Shown piece by piece: positions 45,001 to 57,300 of a stretch of 64,000 bases of DNA. Source of the DNA: Macropodus opercularis (taxonomy: Eukaryota; Chordata; Actinopteri; Anabantiformes; Osphronemidae); assembly GCA_030770545.1 (NCBI GenBank), contig CM061106.1, positions 3,746,001 to 3,810,000 on the forward strand, written 5' to 3'. The notes under the pieces are model-generated. The model did no database searches. It saw nothing but the letters and a program-made list of their open reading frames with translations, and was not told where the DNA came from. Each line of letters begins with the position of its first letter. Positions within the stretch are counted from its first letter, which is position 1. A program made the translations under genes and the position numbers.

Positions 45001-46991
45001 GTTATTGTTCTGCAGAAAGCATTGAAGTGTAACAGCACTAGTTGTTGAATATTGGAGTATATGTACCGTTCTCTGGTCACATGATAAATGAGAGTGTGCA
45101 GATAACTTTACATGAACCAAAGTAGAAGAACGACTACAACTGATGCAAAGTAAAACAATCTAGTTTGGAGGGACAGGTATATTATTATTTTGAACAAATA
45201 ATGAAGCCGGGTCCAGTTGCAGAATGACTTGTTGTGTACATAGATGTGTATTTAGGGAACTTGTGTCCTTACGTTTCTCATTAGTGTCAATATTCTATAA
45301 CATAATATTCTATAAATGCTGTGTGACAACACACACATGTGTAGTTTTGTGTCGCTTTGTTGGAGGAACAGTTTTTATTCAATGCCAAAGTCTGGAAAAG
45401 ACGTCAGTTGTGTTTTTATAAATGTTTGCAATTTCGGTCTCATTATATTTACATAATTTTATATTATTATTATTATTATATATTATGTTATTTTAGCATG
45501 TTCAGTCGACTCCCTTTCATCAGTAGCTCTAATAGAATTTTCATTCCACTCCACAAAGTCTCCCAACTCTTCTAGGAGGTTGCAACAGTAGCAGCTACTC
45601 ATTATTTCTACAGCCTATTTTCTAAGGCCTGAAATGCTGAAACCTCATCTCACAGGGTATTTATCTAATATTACAACCTGCATTGAAATGTTCTAATACC
45701 ATCAACGTTTGTTCCTCTGGGCTCTCTGACAGTATCCTAGTATAATCAAAAGTAGCAGAAGTTCTGGGGACCTTGCTGTTTGTTGTATTGTAGCCATTTG
45801 TGCCATCATGAGATTTAATTTTCTCCTCTTCTATATCTGTCCCTCTAGAAACCCAGAGGAAGAATGAGTTCAAGGCTGCATCTCTGTCAGCAATGTGACC
45901 AAGCCTTCACCTCACCATCAGAGCTAAAGGATCATCAGAAGGTTCACTCTGGAGAGAAACCATGCAGCTGTGACCAGTGTGGAAAAGCTTTCACTACTAG
46001 ACGTAACCTAAAGACCCATCAGCAGATTCATACAGGAGAAAGACCATACATCTGTAACGACTGTGGAGCAGCTTTCAACAGGGTAGAGACTTTGAAAATC
46101 CACTGTCGTATTCACACTGGAGAGAAACCTCACTCATGTGAACAGTGTGAAAAAGCATTCTCTCAGCTCAATAGCTTACTGAGACACCAACGGATTCACA
46201 CTGGAGAGAAACCTCACTGGTGTGAACAATGCGGAAAAGCGTTTGCTCGGTTGTCTGGCTTACGGGTACATCAGCGAGTTCACACTAGAGAGAAACCTCA
46301 CTGGTGTGAGCTGTGTGGAAAATCATTCACTCAGCGCAGTAACCTACTGGCACATCAACGGGTTCACACTGGAGAGAAACCTCATTGGTGTGAACAATGT
46401 GGAAAAGCGTTTGCTCTGTTGTCTGGATTACGAGTACATCAGCGGGTTCACACTAGAGAGAAACCTCACTGGTGTGAACAGTGTAGAAAAGCGTTTGCTC
46501 GGCGGGATGCCTTACTGGCACATCAACGGGTTCACACTGGAGAGAAACCTCACTGGTGTGAACAGTGTGGAAAAGCATTCTCTCATCGCAGTAGCCTACT
46601 GGCACATCAACGGGTTCACACTGGAGAGAAACCTCACTGGTGTGAACAGTGTGGAAAAGCATTCTCTCATCGCAATAGCTTACTGGCACATCAACGGGTT
46701 CACACTAGAGAGAAACCTCACTGGTGTGAACAGTGTGGAAAAGCATTCTCTCAGCGCAGTAGCCTACTGGCACATCAACGGGTTCACACTGGAGAGAAAC
46801 CTCATTGGTGTGAAGAATGTGGAAAAGCGTTTGCTCGGTTGTCTAGATTACTGGTACATCGACGGGTTCACACTGGAGAGAAACCTCACTGGTGTGAACA
46901 GTGTGGAAAAGCATTCTCTCAGCGCAGTACATTAGTGAGACATCAACGAGTTCACACTGAAGAAAGACCTATTGTATTTTCCGCATTATAA
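42067..46991 (+). CDS. C2H2 zinc-finger protein, 13 fingers
   Basis: Two coding exons: 42067-42228 (54 codons, acidic and Gln-rich, begins MDQHQVEVK; donor GTCGGT) and 45849-46991 (acceptor CCCTCTAG). Both borders are phase 0, giving 434 codons; a further middle exon cannot be excluded. The second exon holds 13 fingers of the C-x2-C-x12-H-x3-H type with TGEKP-like linkers. Fingers 5 to 13 share the HWCE start and are near-copies of each other. The linker varies between HTGEKP and HTREKP. Fingers bind DNA triplets through helix positions -1, 2, 3 and 6. There is no KRAB domain. The last residues after HTEERP (IVFSAL) are read from an inserted MITE, so the natural C-terminus is lost. Likely nuclear DNA-binding protein; target unknown. 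Confidence 0.85.
43085..43200. repeat. Dispersed repeat tail (TTTATTGCCAAGTATG type)
   Basis: Carries AATTTTATTGCCAAGTATG and ATACAAGGAATTTG, a motif very widespread in fish genomes as a SINE or LINE-end repeat. Family not assigned. Confidence 0.5.
44215..44300 (-). pseudogene. Macro-domain-like fragment
   Basis: The minus strand encodes VWKADITSFAVDTVVNAANK, which fits the start of a macro domain (ADP-ribose binding; the D-I-T and V-N-A-A-N motifs), as in PARP14-type proteins. The next glycine-rich loop is missing and stops lie upstream, so it is only a relic exon in the zinc-finger gene intron. Confidence 0.45.
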
Positions 46992-47742
46992 GGCACCCAA
47001 AAGCCAAAAAGCTCAAATTTTTCTCATAAATTGGCCGTGCGCCTTATGTGTGCACTGAGTTTCAAAATCTGTAAAAATGTTGCTATGCGACTTTAGTAAG
47101 TTCCGCTTGATTGACTGTCGGACAATTTCCCGTGGATACAGGGATGTAATACGTTCACTACGTGCGCTGGCCACAATAAACGGATAACGATAAGCGATAA
47201 ATAAAGGTGTATGTAAAGAGACCGGCTGGTTTTTTCTATGCATCACTGTCCCTGTTGATCTGTGACTTCATGCGCGCCTATCTCACCAATCCCATGAAAA
47301 AGCAGGTGAAGCAAATGAATCGTTCCGGGGGATTAACAAAAGACTCCAACCGCTGGACATTGGTGTAAACAGTTCAAAGTGAAGTTGCGATGGTTGACAG
47401 ACGGCGATGGCGACTGGCTTTACTAAGACTGGGAGGCAGATAAGGACTTTGATGGATTTGTGGGAGAAGATTGATTAAAAAATAATGTGTGAGTAATGTT
47501 AAATAGTTAATAAGTTCTACTAAACTCACTGTTTTGCTTCTGTTACCTTTTTTTTGTAGACCGTATTTTTTAGCATGCATACTAGCATTACGGGTACTAG
47601 CATACTAGTATGCTAGTACCCGTAATAGAGACTGCGCCTTATAATCCAGTGCGCCTTATGTATGGTTTAAGTACGGAAATAGACCCCTTAAATGCAACTG
47701 CGCCTTATAATGCGGTGCCTTATGGTGCGTAAAATACGGTAA
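46971..47742. mobile_element. MITE of the TATAAGGCGC type, inserted in zinc-finger gene end
   Basis: Starts TGTATTTTCCGCATTATAAGGC and ends GCGTAAAATACGGTAAT, giving imperfect inverted termini. Internal blocks GCGCCTTATGTATG and GCGCCTTATAATGCGG repeat near the right end. No transposase. The superfamily is uncertain. The left end supplies the last six codons and the stop of the zinc-finger ORF. Confidence 0.65.
47587..47626. repeat. 40-bp perfect palindrome
   Basis: The sequence reads the same on both strands over all 40 bases, from ATTACGGGTACTAGCATAC through a central TA to its mirror. It lies inside the MITE. Confidence 0.92.
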
Positions 47743-48641
47743 TTCATGTTAAGGTTATGGTAAATCTTTCTATACCTCCTCCAGTCTAGAATGCCACCAG
47801 CGTCACACTGCAAAGAAGCTTTCGAACAGTGGAAAGACATCTGCTAACGTCATCATTTGAGTCAGACATTGTTTATGCAGTGATTTTCATTGTGTGGACG
47901 GATTGTTTGTTCCTAATACATACACTTTTTTAGCAACACCTGAAATGTGGTAATAATGTGGATATTAAACCTGCTAATTCTGAAACCATTAATTGTGCTG
48001 AGACATTTTTGAATTAGCAGAAGGTGAAATGTGTTTGTTGACTTGGTGTAGCACAGTCCAAGTTCTGAGCCAGTATATGGACATTTGATGTTCAATGACA
48101 GTTTGCATGTGAACTAAATATTCTCTGGATTATGTTAGTTTTTATGATTGATTTTAATTATGTATGAACCATTAAAGACTCATTTCAGAATAAAGAGTTT
48201 CTTCTTCAGCCAATTTGTTGGATGTTTGATTATTGAGAGGAAGGAAACGTCTGAGCTGCAGACTCTCATCCTGTTGGGATATTTTATTCTTTCCAGGTGT
48301 TAAAACTGAGAAAAAAATTGAGATGAAATTAAACTGCTGCGCTGCTACAGTTTATCATCTCTGGATTATGTCCTGTACATTAAAATATATATACGCATCA
48401 CTGCTATGTAACGATGGGGAAAAGATATGCAAATTAGGATGAGTTGGATGAGTTTTTTCCAACTGTCTCTCTGCTGCTGCTGGGACACCAGAATTTCCCC
48501 ACTGCGGGATAAATAAAGATCTATCTATCTAACAATTTACTGTGAAGTAGATTCCATGGTAACCATCAGTGACTTCTGACCTTTATGTTAAAGCGTTTGA
48601 GCATGTTGTTAATGAATCAGAACAGATGAATTCACATTTCA
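47743..48641. other. Former 3' region of zinc-finger gene, no other gene seen
   Basis: May include the original 3' untranslated region displaced by the MITE. A LINE-type tail with (CTAT)n lies at about 48490-48530. Confidence 0.35.
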
Positions 48642-48830
48642 GGACTGAACCCTGAAGCCGTCAGCTGCTCCATGGATCCAGACGGGAAGCTCCACATCCA
48701 GGCAGCCAAAGCTCCGAGTGTAGAGGAGGCTGAGAGAGAGGAGCTCAGAGAAAACACACAGAAGCAGCAGCTCAAGCATCAACCTGATCACAGTGATGAT
48801 GGACCAATCACAGCAACGTTTGGTTTGTAG
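48642..48830 (+). pseudogene. Small heat-shock protein (HSP30-like) C-terminal fragment
   Basis: The plus strand encodes GLNPEAVSCSMDPDGKLHIQ, the last strands of an alpha-crystallin domain, then a charged, Glu-rich tail and stop TAG 48828-48830. In fish HSP30-type proteins this block follows the main alpha-crystallin domain. The first two thirds of the domain are not upstream. HSP30 genes usually lack introns, so this is best read as a broken gene; the CAG just before it would also allow an exon reading. Small heat-shock proteins hold unfolded proteins in solution. Confidence 0.7.
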
Positions 48831-49789
48831 GAAGGTGAACTCATGTCCTCAGAGGCTTTGACATGTTTGTGTTATAGGTAAATCTGAAGCAGCTTCATTA
48901 AATGTGTCTCGGTAAAACTTTTAAGTAACTGCTCCTTGACTTTATATTTGTTAACTGTGTCCTGATGTTTTCTTACATTTAAACAGTTGCTGCATAAAGG
49001 AAATATGAGCAAACACACATTTGGTTTTCTGGGTTTAATAAAATGCTTCTATTAATATGTTTCTGTGTGGACACACGTCTGAATATTTTCATTCCACTTA
49101 TGCTAAATCAACGTGACTGAGATGAGCCGATCTGTCAGCAGACAGAATAGAAGACACATCATCTCTGTCTGGTTTGACTTGATAGTGTTCATTTTTATTG
49201 TTTTTAAACTTTTACTGAAAGAATTTGATGAATAATCATCTTTTCATTCTGAACCTTTTTGCTCATTACTGCTGTAAATACCTGCAATAAAGGCATTTTG
49301 TAAAGTGGAGTTGTGTGGAGTTTATTTATTTAAAGTGCGTCTGTATGCAACCAAGGAACTGAATGAATGACAAAAAGAGAAAATAAATTGACATAAATTC
49401 CCATTTAATGACCTTATTTCAGTAGGTCTACATTTCAACATTAAGATCGATAAAGACGTCTCCATATCCTGCAGTCGATCCTAAACAATAACACACATTT
49501 CTAGTCTAATGTGCCTAAACGCCGCTTTTTGTCAACCAGTATGTAGCCTGAGACGCCTTAAGCCATGTGTGTCATTCGTTTCTAATTCTTTCTAGCTTTG
49601 CTGAGCAGTTAAGTGCAACGTTCAACTCGGATGCTGGACAGGTGGAGGCTTAAATGATAACATTGCATGAGCTGCACCTCAAAGCCTGCCAGGCTGCACC
49701 AGACGTTTGGTGCCTTGTTGACACAGAGTCCAGTGGTGTCTGCACAGCAGCTATGAAGGCTGCCGACCTATTAGGTTCAACCTGGCTGA
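48831..49789. other. No gene recognised
   Basis: AT-rich DNA with AATAAA signals near 49290. Nothing else seen. Confidence 0.35.
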
Positions 49790-49870
49790 GAATGGACATT
49801 TTCTGACATAAACTCCATCAAGAACAAACACAGAACACGCCTCACTGATGCACATCTGAAAGACTCACGT
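49790..49870 (+). mobile_element. hAT-type transposase relic, dimerisation region
   Basis: Encodes INSIKNKHRTRLTDAHLKDS, which resembles the C-terminal part of ZBED5/SCAND3-like hAT transposases. Flanking sequence has stops. Short, so moderate confidence. Confidence 0.4.
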
Positions 49871-50369
49871 TACACAAACCAGACCAGCAACACCAGTCCT
49901 CCACTAACTAAGAAACCGATGCCAGACGTTGGCAGACAGAGGTGGCAACATGGCAGGACCACGGCAAAGCTGGAACCAAATACTGAAGACGTGTTCAATT
50001 TAAAAGTGTGTTCATGACATGGAACAGTTATAACTTTATTAAAACTGCAGCAGATTTAGTTATTAGTTCTAAATGTGAAGATTTACTTCAAAATATGGAA
50101 GTGGATTTTTCTAACATTCCATAATTGATAACATTTTGAAACATGGTGCAACATAGTTCGTGTTTAGTTAAAGGGTTTGTCAGTGGTGAACATGGGACGT
50201 TTTTCCTATGAAATGTAGTAAAAATGTAACAACTACTGAGATTAATAGAAATAAAGTGCTGAGTATCGATATCTGTTTCCCACCTCATTGTTGATAATTA
50301 TGGTGAGAAATCATTGAGGTGATCAGTGTCTTCACATAGATGAGTATCATTAATCAATATTAATAATGT

Positions 50370-50500
50370 ATAACTCTATATGTATATAGAGTTGTTATTT
50401 CAGAAGAGTGTATCAAACTGGTAGCCCTTCGTACGACTCAGTATCCATGAAGTAGCTCTGAGATTCAAAAATGTTGGTGACCCTGCTCTAGAAACTAGAC
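50370..50500 (-). mobile_element. hAT-like MITE end
   Basis: On the minus strand it starts AGAGCAGGGTCACCAAC and continues with GAGCTACTTCATGGATACTG and CGAAGGGCTACCAGTTTG, a dispersed repeat type common in fish. The CAGGG start fits hAT termini. Confidence 0.5.
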
Positions 50501-51343
50501 TGAGTAGAGCCTCACATGGAATTGATGGAAATAAACTTGGTCAATCACAATAAATCACGTAGTGATACTCATCAAATTACAATGACATGAGCAGCAACCT
50601 GCATAAAACTAAGCCTGGGGATAATTAACATAGCAATAAAAAATTACATTAAATAAACACGTGACCAAGAGACAAAATTCAATCAGTTTAATGCAGGATG
50701 ATTAAAATGAGGCAACATATTGACAGAAAACATTAATTTCTAACAGAACAGGCAGCTAAACTAAAATATGAATCACTAGAACCAACTCACAGAATAAATG
50801 AACCAGACACAACCACTAAGTGAGGATTGAACTGACCAGAAACATGTGAACACAGAAAACACTACACACACGTCACTGACCAAGCAACTGAGTCCAACAC
50901 ATCACCAGTTAAAATGAGCCAGAGAATCAACCTGTGGAGAAACAAGCCAGTGACATCAGCCCAGAACTAAAGACCTGAGAAACCAGCCTCATCCCAAGAG
51001 GCTTCATTCATACGTCTGCATGTTGGTGTTGTTTCAGCTCCACAAGCCTGTTTTCTGTAAATATCTATTTATTGCTTCTAGTATTAGACGTATGTTTTAT
51101 GTCCATGTGTCTCATTAATTCACTGCAGCGAAGCCCTTTTATCCAAGACAAACCTCCAAAGGCAGACGAGTAAAGAAGCGTGAAGCAAACGAAGCAGACG
51201 TCTGGACGACAGCCTCATCATTTAAAGGCAGCGTCAGGACCAAATGACTCAAACCCCTCTGGACGTGAGGTGAACTCCTTGGAGGTCGTCCTCTGCTCCC
51301 CGAGCTCCTTCCCCTTCAGCTGCACCAACACCCAGCGGGTAGT
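50501..51343. other. 3' flank of the SRCR-Ig receptor gene
   Basis: No domain on either strand. The part next to 51343 is probably 3' untranslated sequence of the receptor gene. Confidence 0.35.
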
Positions 51344-54300
51344 TCACAGCTCAATGTCCTCCTGTCTGCTGGGTGTCTGCCCCCTGGTGGCCTGGAGAGA
51401 CATGACAGCACAGAGGTGACTTCCTGCTTCCTGCTCTGCTCCGTCCAATCAGCACAGAGTGCAGCACAGGTGTTTCAGTACCTGACAGTAGAAGTAAAAG
51501 GCAGCGCTGAGCAGCAGCAGAGTCAGAGGCAGGACGACCACTTTGAGGAGAACCACTGTTGAACCTGATCAAACACGTCCACAGTCATCACGAGTCCAAC
51601 AGACTAAACACAGACTGGACTGAGCTGACGCTGCTGTTTGATTCTCAACCCTTTAGCTTCATCACCTCAGGTGTTTACTGTCCTACTGCTCTGTCGTCTC
51701 CTCTCCTGCCTGTTTTCCTGTTAATCTTTCTGAAGCTGCAGTTAAACAGTCAGAGACATTTAAGGTTCTTAGCTTCAACTTACCTGAGACACTGACAAAC
51801 AGCCGACGGCTCTCAGAGGAGAAGTTATGGGGAAAATCATATATCTGATAAACACAGGTGTAGTTTCCCTGGTGGGTGGGCTCTGCAACAGGAAACAGGA
51901 AGTGGGCGGAGTGATTGACAGCTGGTTGGATGTAGGTGTGTTCTGCATTGGAGGAGGTGACGATGAGCTGGAAGGAGCCTCCTGGGTGCTGTGTCTGGAT
52001 GGAGCAGCTGATTGTCAAGCTGGAACCTCTGAATACCTGGAACCCCTGCTGACGGGCCTGGGAGACCCCATCCACAGAGGAAACAGAGATGATTGGCTGA
52101 AACAGCAGGTCTGTAAACACAAATGATGAAAGGTTTTCTAAGAAATTATGTCACTGGTGTGATGTCATTCTGGTGAAGGTCCCTCTAACAAATGTTAGCG
52201 ATGATGTCACTGATGAGCTCACCTGAGCAGATAAGATTCAGGGTGCCATAAAGTGAACTGAATGATGTTACACACTCCATCAGAGCAGATCCAGATTCAA
52301 CACAGTCAGGACGTATCCACCATACTAATCTTTCCGTGGACTCTTCACTCCGTCCCACGGAAACAGCAGAACCACAGTCCAGCTGTCTACAGACAACAGC
52401 TGCTTTTTTCAGGGTCCAGGAATATCCATCTACTGGTCTCCAGTCTCCTTTATGTTTCAACTCCAGTTCGCCTGCACAGCGACTGTCTCCTCCCACCAAC
52501 CTGATCTCATCAGGTTCTGAACAGAAAGCAGAGCGTCATCAGTCAAACATCATAGTGACCTTCACTAGAGCAGAAATGAACCAAATCCAAGCTGCAGCTC
52601 CTCGTCTACCTGAGCAGGTGAGTCCAACAGCTTTGCCAGGTGAGCAGGTGGTTCTAGCTGAGTCTGAGCTTCCACAGTCCAGCAGAGCAGACTCGTGGCC
52701 TCCACACTGGAACTCTGTGGACCACACTGGAGCCTCCACTTCTCCATAGAGCCCCCCCTGGAGGGCTGAAGGAGCCCCACAGCCAAGCTGCCTACAGACC
52801 ACCTCTGCATCCTGCTGGTCAAAGTCAGCTTCACACACTGAGGACCAGCGCTGGTTGGACCGGACCTCCAGTCTGCCTGAACACAGACCAGGACCATCCA
52901 GCAGCCTGACAGAGTCTGGAGAGAAGAGACAAAGAGAAGAGACAGCAGACGCTCAGTGAAGAGATGAAACAAACTGGACCAACATCAGTCCATCATCCAC
53001 AGCAAAATAACACACTTAATACACTGGAACAGTGTGATTATCTGCATGTCTATTTGATGGAGCCATCAGAGAATCTATGATAGAAACGTATGCGTGAATA
53101 AATAGCCTGAACCTGAAGGCTGACAAACATTTCTTGAAGAAAACACTCGATAAAATGCTGAAACTGTTTGCCTGAAGTAGCTATAATATCACATTACGTG
53201 AAACATTCCATAACAGTGCTGTTCTTCAAAATGTCCCCTTTACAAGAAAGAACATTTTAAAAACCAGTAGGTGCATTGGTTCAACTCAAGGCTCTGAAAC
53301 AGACGCTCAACAAAACCTGGAGATTGAACAGAATGTTTCCACTTCATTAACTATTACTGCTTAACGTTGGAAGTCTGGTAGTAGGAAAAAACGTTGCAAC
53401 AGCTCTCACAGTAAAACTCTATTAAACTTAAAGTTTTAGTGAAGAGAAAGCAGAACATTCAATATTATAAGAAGCAGCACAACAACGTGAACTTTTATGA
53501 AACGTCAATGATCAGCAGAAGTCTAACAGATTCCAGTTAGTTCATATTAACAATGAATCTTCATACGCACTAAAACTAGCTGTGGCCTTCTGCAGGTTGG
53601 GGCAGATGGCCGACCACCCTGAGCCTTGTTCTGATGGAGGCTGGTAAAGGTTGTTATTCTCCACCATTTCCAGTGAGATTTGTTGGCTTTTCTATGTAGT
53701 CATATTTTTGAGTTCAATAAAGGCTTAAACCCACTTTGTGGCAACTTCTGTTGAGAATTAACTCAACTAATAATCCTTTTATTGCTCAGCAAATTTGTCC
53801 TTAAAAATTGAATAAAGTTGAAATTAGTGTTAAACCACTTCACAGCTGCTTACCTAAGCAGGTCAAACCCAGGGTGGAGGAAGAGTAATATGATGTTACA
53901 CACTCCCTCAGAGCAGATCCAGACTGAACACAGTTAGGGCTGATCCACCACACAGGTCTGACTGAGGACTCTCCTCTCCATCCTACAGAAACAGCAGAAC
54001 CACAGTCCAGCTCTCTACAGACAACAGCTGCTTCCTTCAGGGTCCAGTCAGATCCATCCACTGGTTTCCAGTCTCCTCCATGTTTCAGCTCCAGTCCACC
54101 TGCACAGCGTTGGTTTCCTCCCACCAACCTGAACTCATCAGGTTCTGAACAGAAAGCAGAGCGTCATCGGTGAAAGGCAACAGTAAACTGTGATGGTTGA
54201 TTTTGTGATTCTGTCTTTGTCTTCACCTGTTGACGTGTGTTTACCTTCAGCCTGGGCTCCTGCTGAGGAAATCAGAAAACAGACATAAATGTACACATTT

Positions 54301-57300
54301 ACATTTTAATGTGTGTGTACATTTAGTTTTTTAGCAGAGGGTTTTTGCACTAAACCCAGATCAGGGATTCAATTGGAATTTTCCACATATCCAGTTTGAA
54401 TTTATTCTTAACTGATTTGGCTTTTGTGCAACCAAGTCAAGCCCTGTTTAGTAAGCATAGAGATTTATTCGGTGAACTTCTACTGGTCCAGAGCAGCTTC
54501 ACATCCAAGAGAAGTTAGTTCTAGTGACTAATATTGTATCTTAGATGAATTAATTTGTTCTGCAAATATGTGGCCTCATTTAGTCATTCTGCTTTTAAAA
54601 AGGTTTGTTTGTCACAGTTATTTGTTCTTATTTATTTATTTCTCTTTCAGTCAAGACATGTCCAGACATGTTTGGAGGCTTTTTCCTTCTGCAGTGTTTA
54701 TTTAATGAATAACAATTCTTCAAAACAGGACGTGGTTGCAGCAGCGCATGGTTAACTCAAACGCGTGTTATCTACCGAAGAAACAGACAATTAGTCTTTC
54801 ATCATAAAATCCGGATCACAATGCAGTGAAGTGTAACAGGGAGGGAAGACGACAATAGGAAGTCAAGATGAGAGTAATGCAACCCTGAGCCGAGGAGAAC
54901 GGAAGAGGAATGACAGCTATGCTCATAGATGCAAGTGAGCAGCTCTGCGCTGAAGGAAGAGGTTGAGGCGACAGCCACATAAAACAGTTCATGACTTTCA
55001 AGTTTGAGGCATTGGAGCCACCCAAGGACAGAATCTAGATTCAGCATGACTGACATGACACCAAGTTGTGTGGAAGATTGACTTGATAGACAAAACAAGA
55101 CAGATTACAAACATGGCTTCAGGACTCGAACAGGAGACTGTGAACAATGGTGACTATCCAACGAAGGGCATGAGACAACTGAGGGTTTAAATACAGACCA
55201 TGCGACAACAAGACATGAGTCGAAGTAATAAACAATCAAGCAAACGACATAGAGGACAAACAAAGCTGATGTAAACGTCTCAAAATAATCCACCAAGACC
55301 AGAAGTTAAACTAAAGACTAAGGTAGACATAGATTTCAAAATAAAGTGCAGAAACAAAGCTGAAAGCTTCCAAACATGAGGTTTGTTCACAAGGACCCAT
55401 TTTAATAAGATCAATTAATATAAACTGATCAAATGATAAATTTGGTTAAATAAATACATTAACTTGTGGTATGAAAAATTGAAACACATTTAATAATTTT
55501 AAGGCAAATTAAATGTGAACTGTGGCTTTTCCTGTGTCAAATATATACTGATGATCACCTGAAAAGCTTTTATTGCAGAGGCTACAACTGTTTAGTGCTT
55601 TTTCCCTTTCTTTAATTCTAGTAGCCTTATTTGTCTTTTCACAAATTGTATGTTTGACTTCTTGATATATAATAAGAGTTTAATCCATGTTTAATTAGTG
55701 ATTCTGTGATCGATACATGTGGCCTGTTAAACAACACTGTTAAACATCCCAAATCTACAGCAGGATGAATTTAGTAGAACAGGTCAAACCAGGACGTTTC
55801 ACTGATCGCACGGACGGTAGCCAAGCTGTCGTCCTTGCTGGAGAACGACTCCCACCCCCTGCATGAAGCAGCGTCATCTCTAAGCAGCTCCTTCAGTGAC
55901 AGACTGTTACACCCTAAGAGTCTGAAGGAGCCACATCCAAGGTCTTTTCTCCTGCTGCTGTAGAATATTATGTTACTACTACGAGTTTATTGAACCAACT
56001 GACAACAGTGATAAGATAAAATAAGATAAAATAATCCTTTATCCTTTATTAACAACTCGTTGGGGAAATTGAATTTTTACAGCAAGTTCAGATAATAGGC
56101 AGAAATGTGCAAGACTTTAAGATTTTACACTACTTACAATGTTTACAAATAGTGTGTAAAGTATAGATCCTAGAATGATTGGTTGTAAAGTCTAACATGT
56201 CTAGCGTGCGTAGTCTAGGAACCTGAACCACACAGGAGGTCTTCCAGAAAACAGGGAACGTCTCCAGACTCAGGCTCAGGTTAAAGATTCAATTCAATGT
56301 AACTTTATTTATATAGCGCCAATTCACAACATCAGTTATCTCAAGGCACTTTACAAGTAAGGTTTAAGACCTGAGACAACTAAACCCAACAATTCCCACA
56401 TAGAGCAGCTTTTAATTGTAGCCAATCAATGAATTGTACATTTAAATAGCAACAGTGGAGGAAGAAACCTCTATAGAGGAAGAAACCTCCAGCAGACCCA
56501 GGCTCAGTGTGGGAGAACATCTGCCTTGACCGGTTGGGGTGAGAGGATAGAGAAGAGAGAAAAGGACACAACAACAAAACAAGCAGCAACAGACACAGGC
56601 AGGATGGTTGGACCAGCAACTGAACACTGGAGACACACGGCTCTGAGTCTGATGATACCTGTAGATGAGAATAGAGAGAGACAGAAAGAGAGAAACACAA
56701 CTAGGAGAGAAAAGGGACAAAGTTAGTCACATGTAGACATGGAGGCATGTTAGTGGATAGAAGAAACCGAAAAGAGCTCAGTGAATGAAGGACGTCCCCC
56801 AGCATCTAAGTCTATAGCAGCTTAACTAAGAGATGGTTCAGAGAAACCAGAACCATCTCTAACTATACACTTTGTCAAAAAGAAAGGTTTTAAGCCTAGT
56901 TTTAAAACTAGAGAGGGTGTCTGCGTTGTAGGAGAAATGTGATCTCTCTTCCTAAGTCCAGTCAGACTCTGGCTGCAGCATTTTGAATTAACTGGATTTT
57001 GAATAGCCTAGAGGTAACAAATGCATGGATTAACTTTTCAGCATCACTCTGTGAGAGGATGCTCCTCATTTTAGCAATATTCCTCAGGTGGAAGTAGGCA
57101 GTTCTAGAGATTTCTTTAATATATGGTGTAAAGGAGAGATCTTGGTCCAAATGACACCAAGGTTCCTACAGTAGAACTTGAAGCTAACGTTATGTCATCC
57201 AGAGTAATAATCTGATTCAATAATGAGTCTCTGTGGTTTTGACCACAGCAACCTTAAAGCCTGTGGTACGTAGCCTGTAACCAGCGATTGGTTGATTTGA

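Larger units (their letters stand above)
42229..45848. other. Intron of zinc-finger gene
   Basis: A 3.6-kb intron, AT-rich, with (ATA)n-type runs near 42961-42976 and 43607-43635. Contains a dispersed repeat tail and a macro-domain-like remnant listed separately. No further zinc-finger exon seen. Confidence 0.5.

Noticed and set aside
46222..46935. Second long frame (237 codons) within the zinc-finger exon
   Set aside because: Shifted frame of the 84-bp finger repeat; the finger frame has all Cys and His in place.
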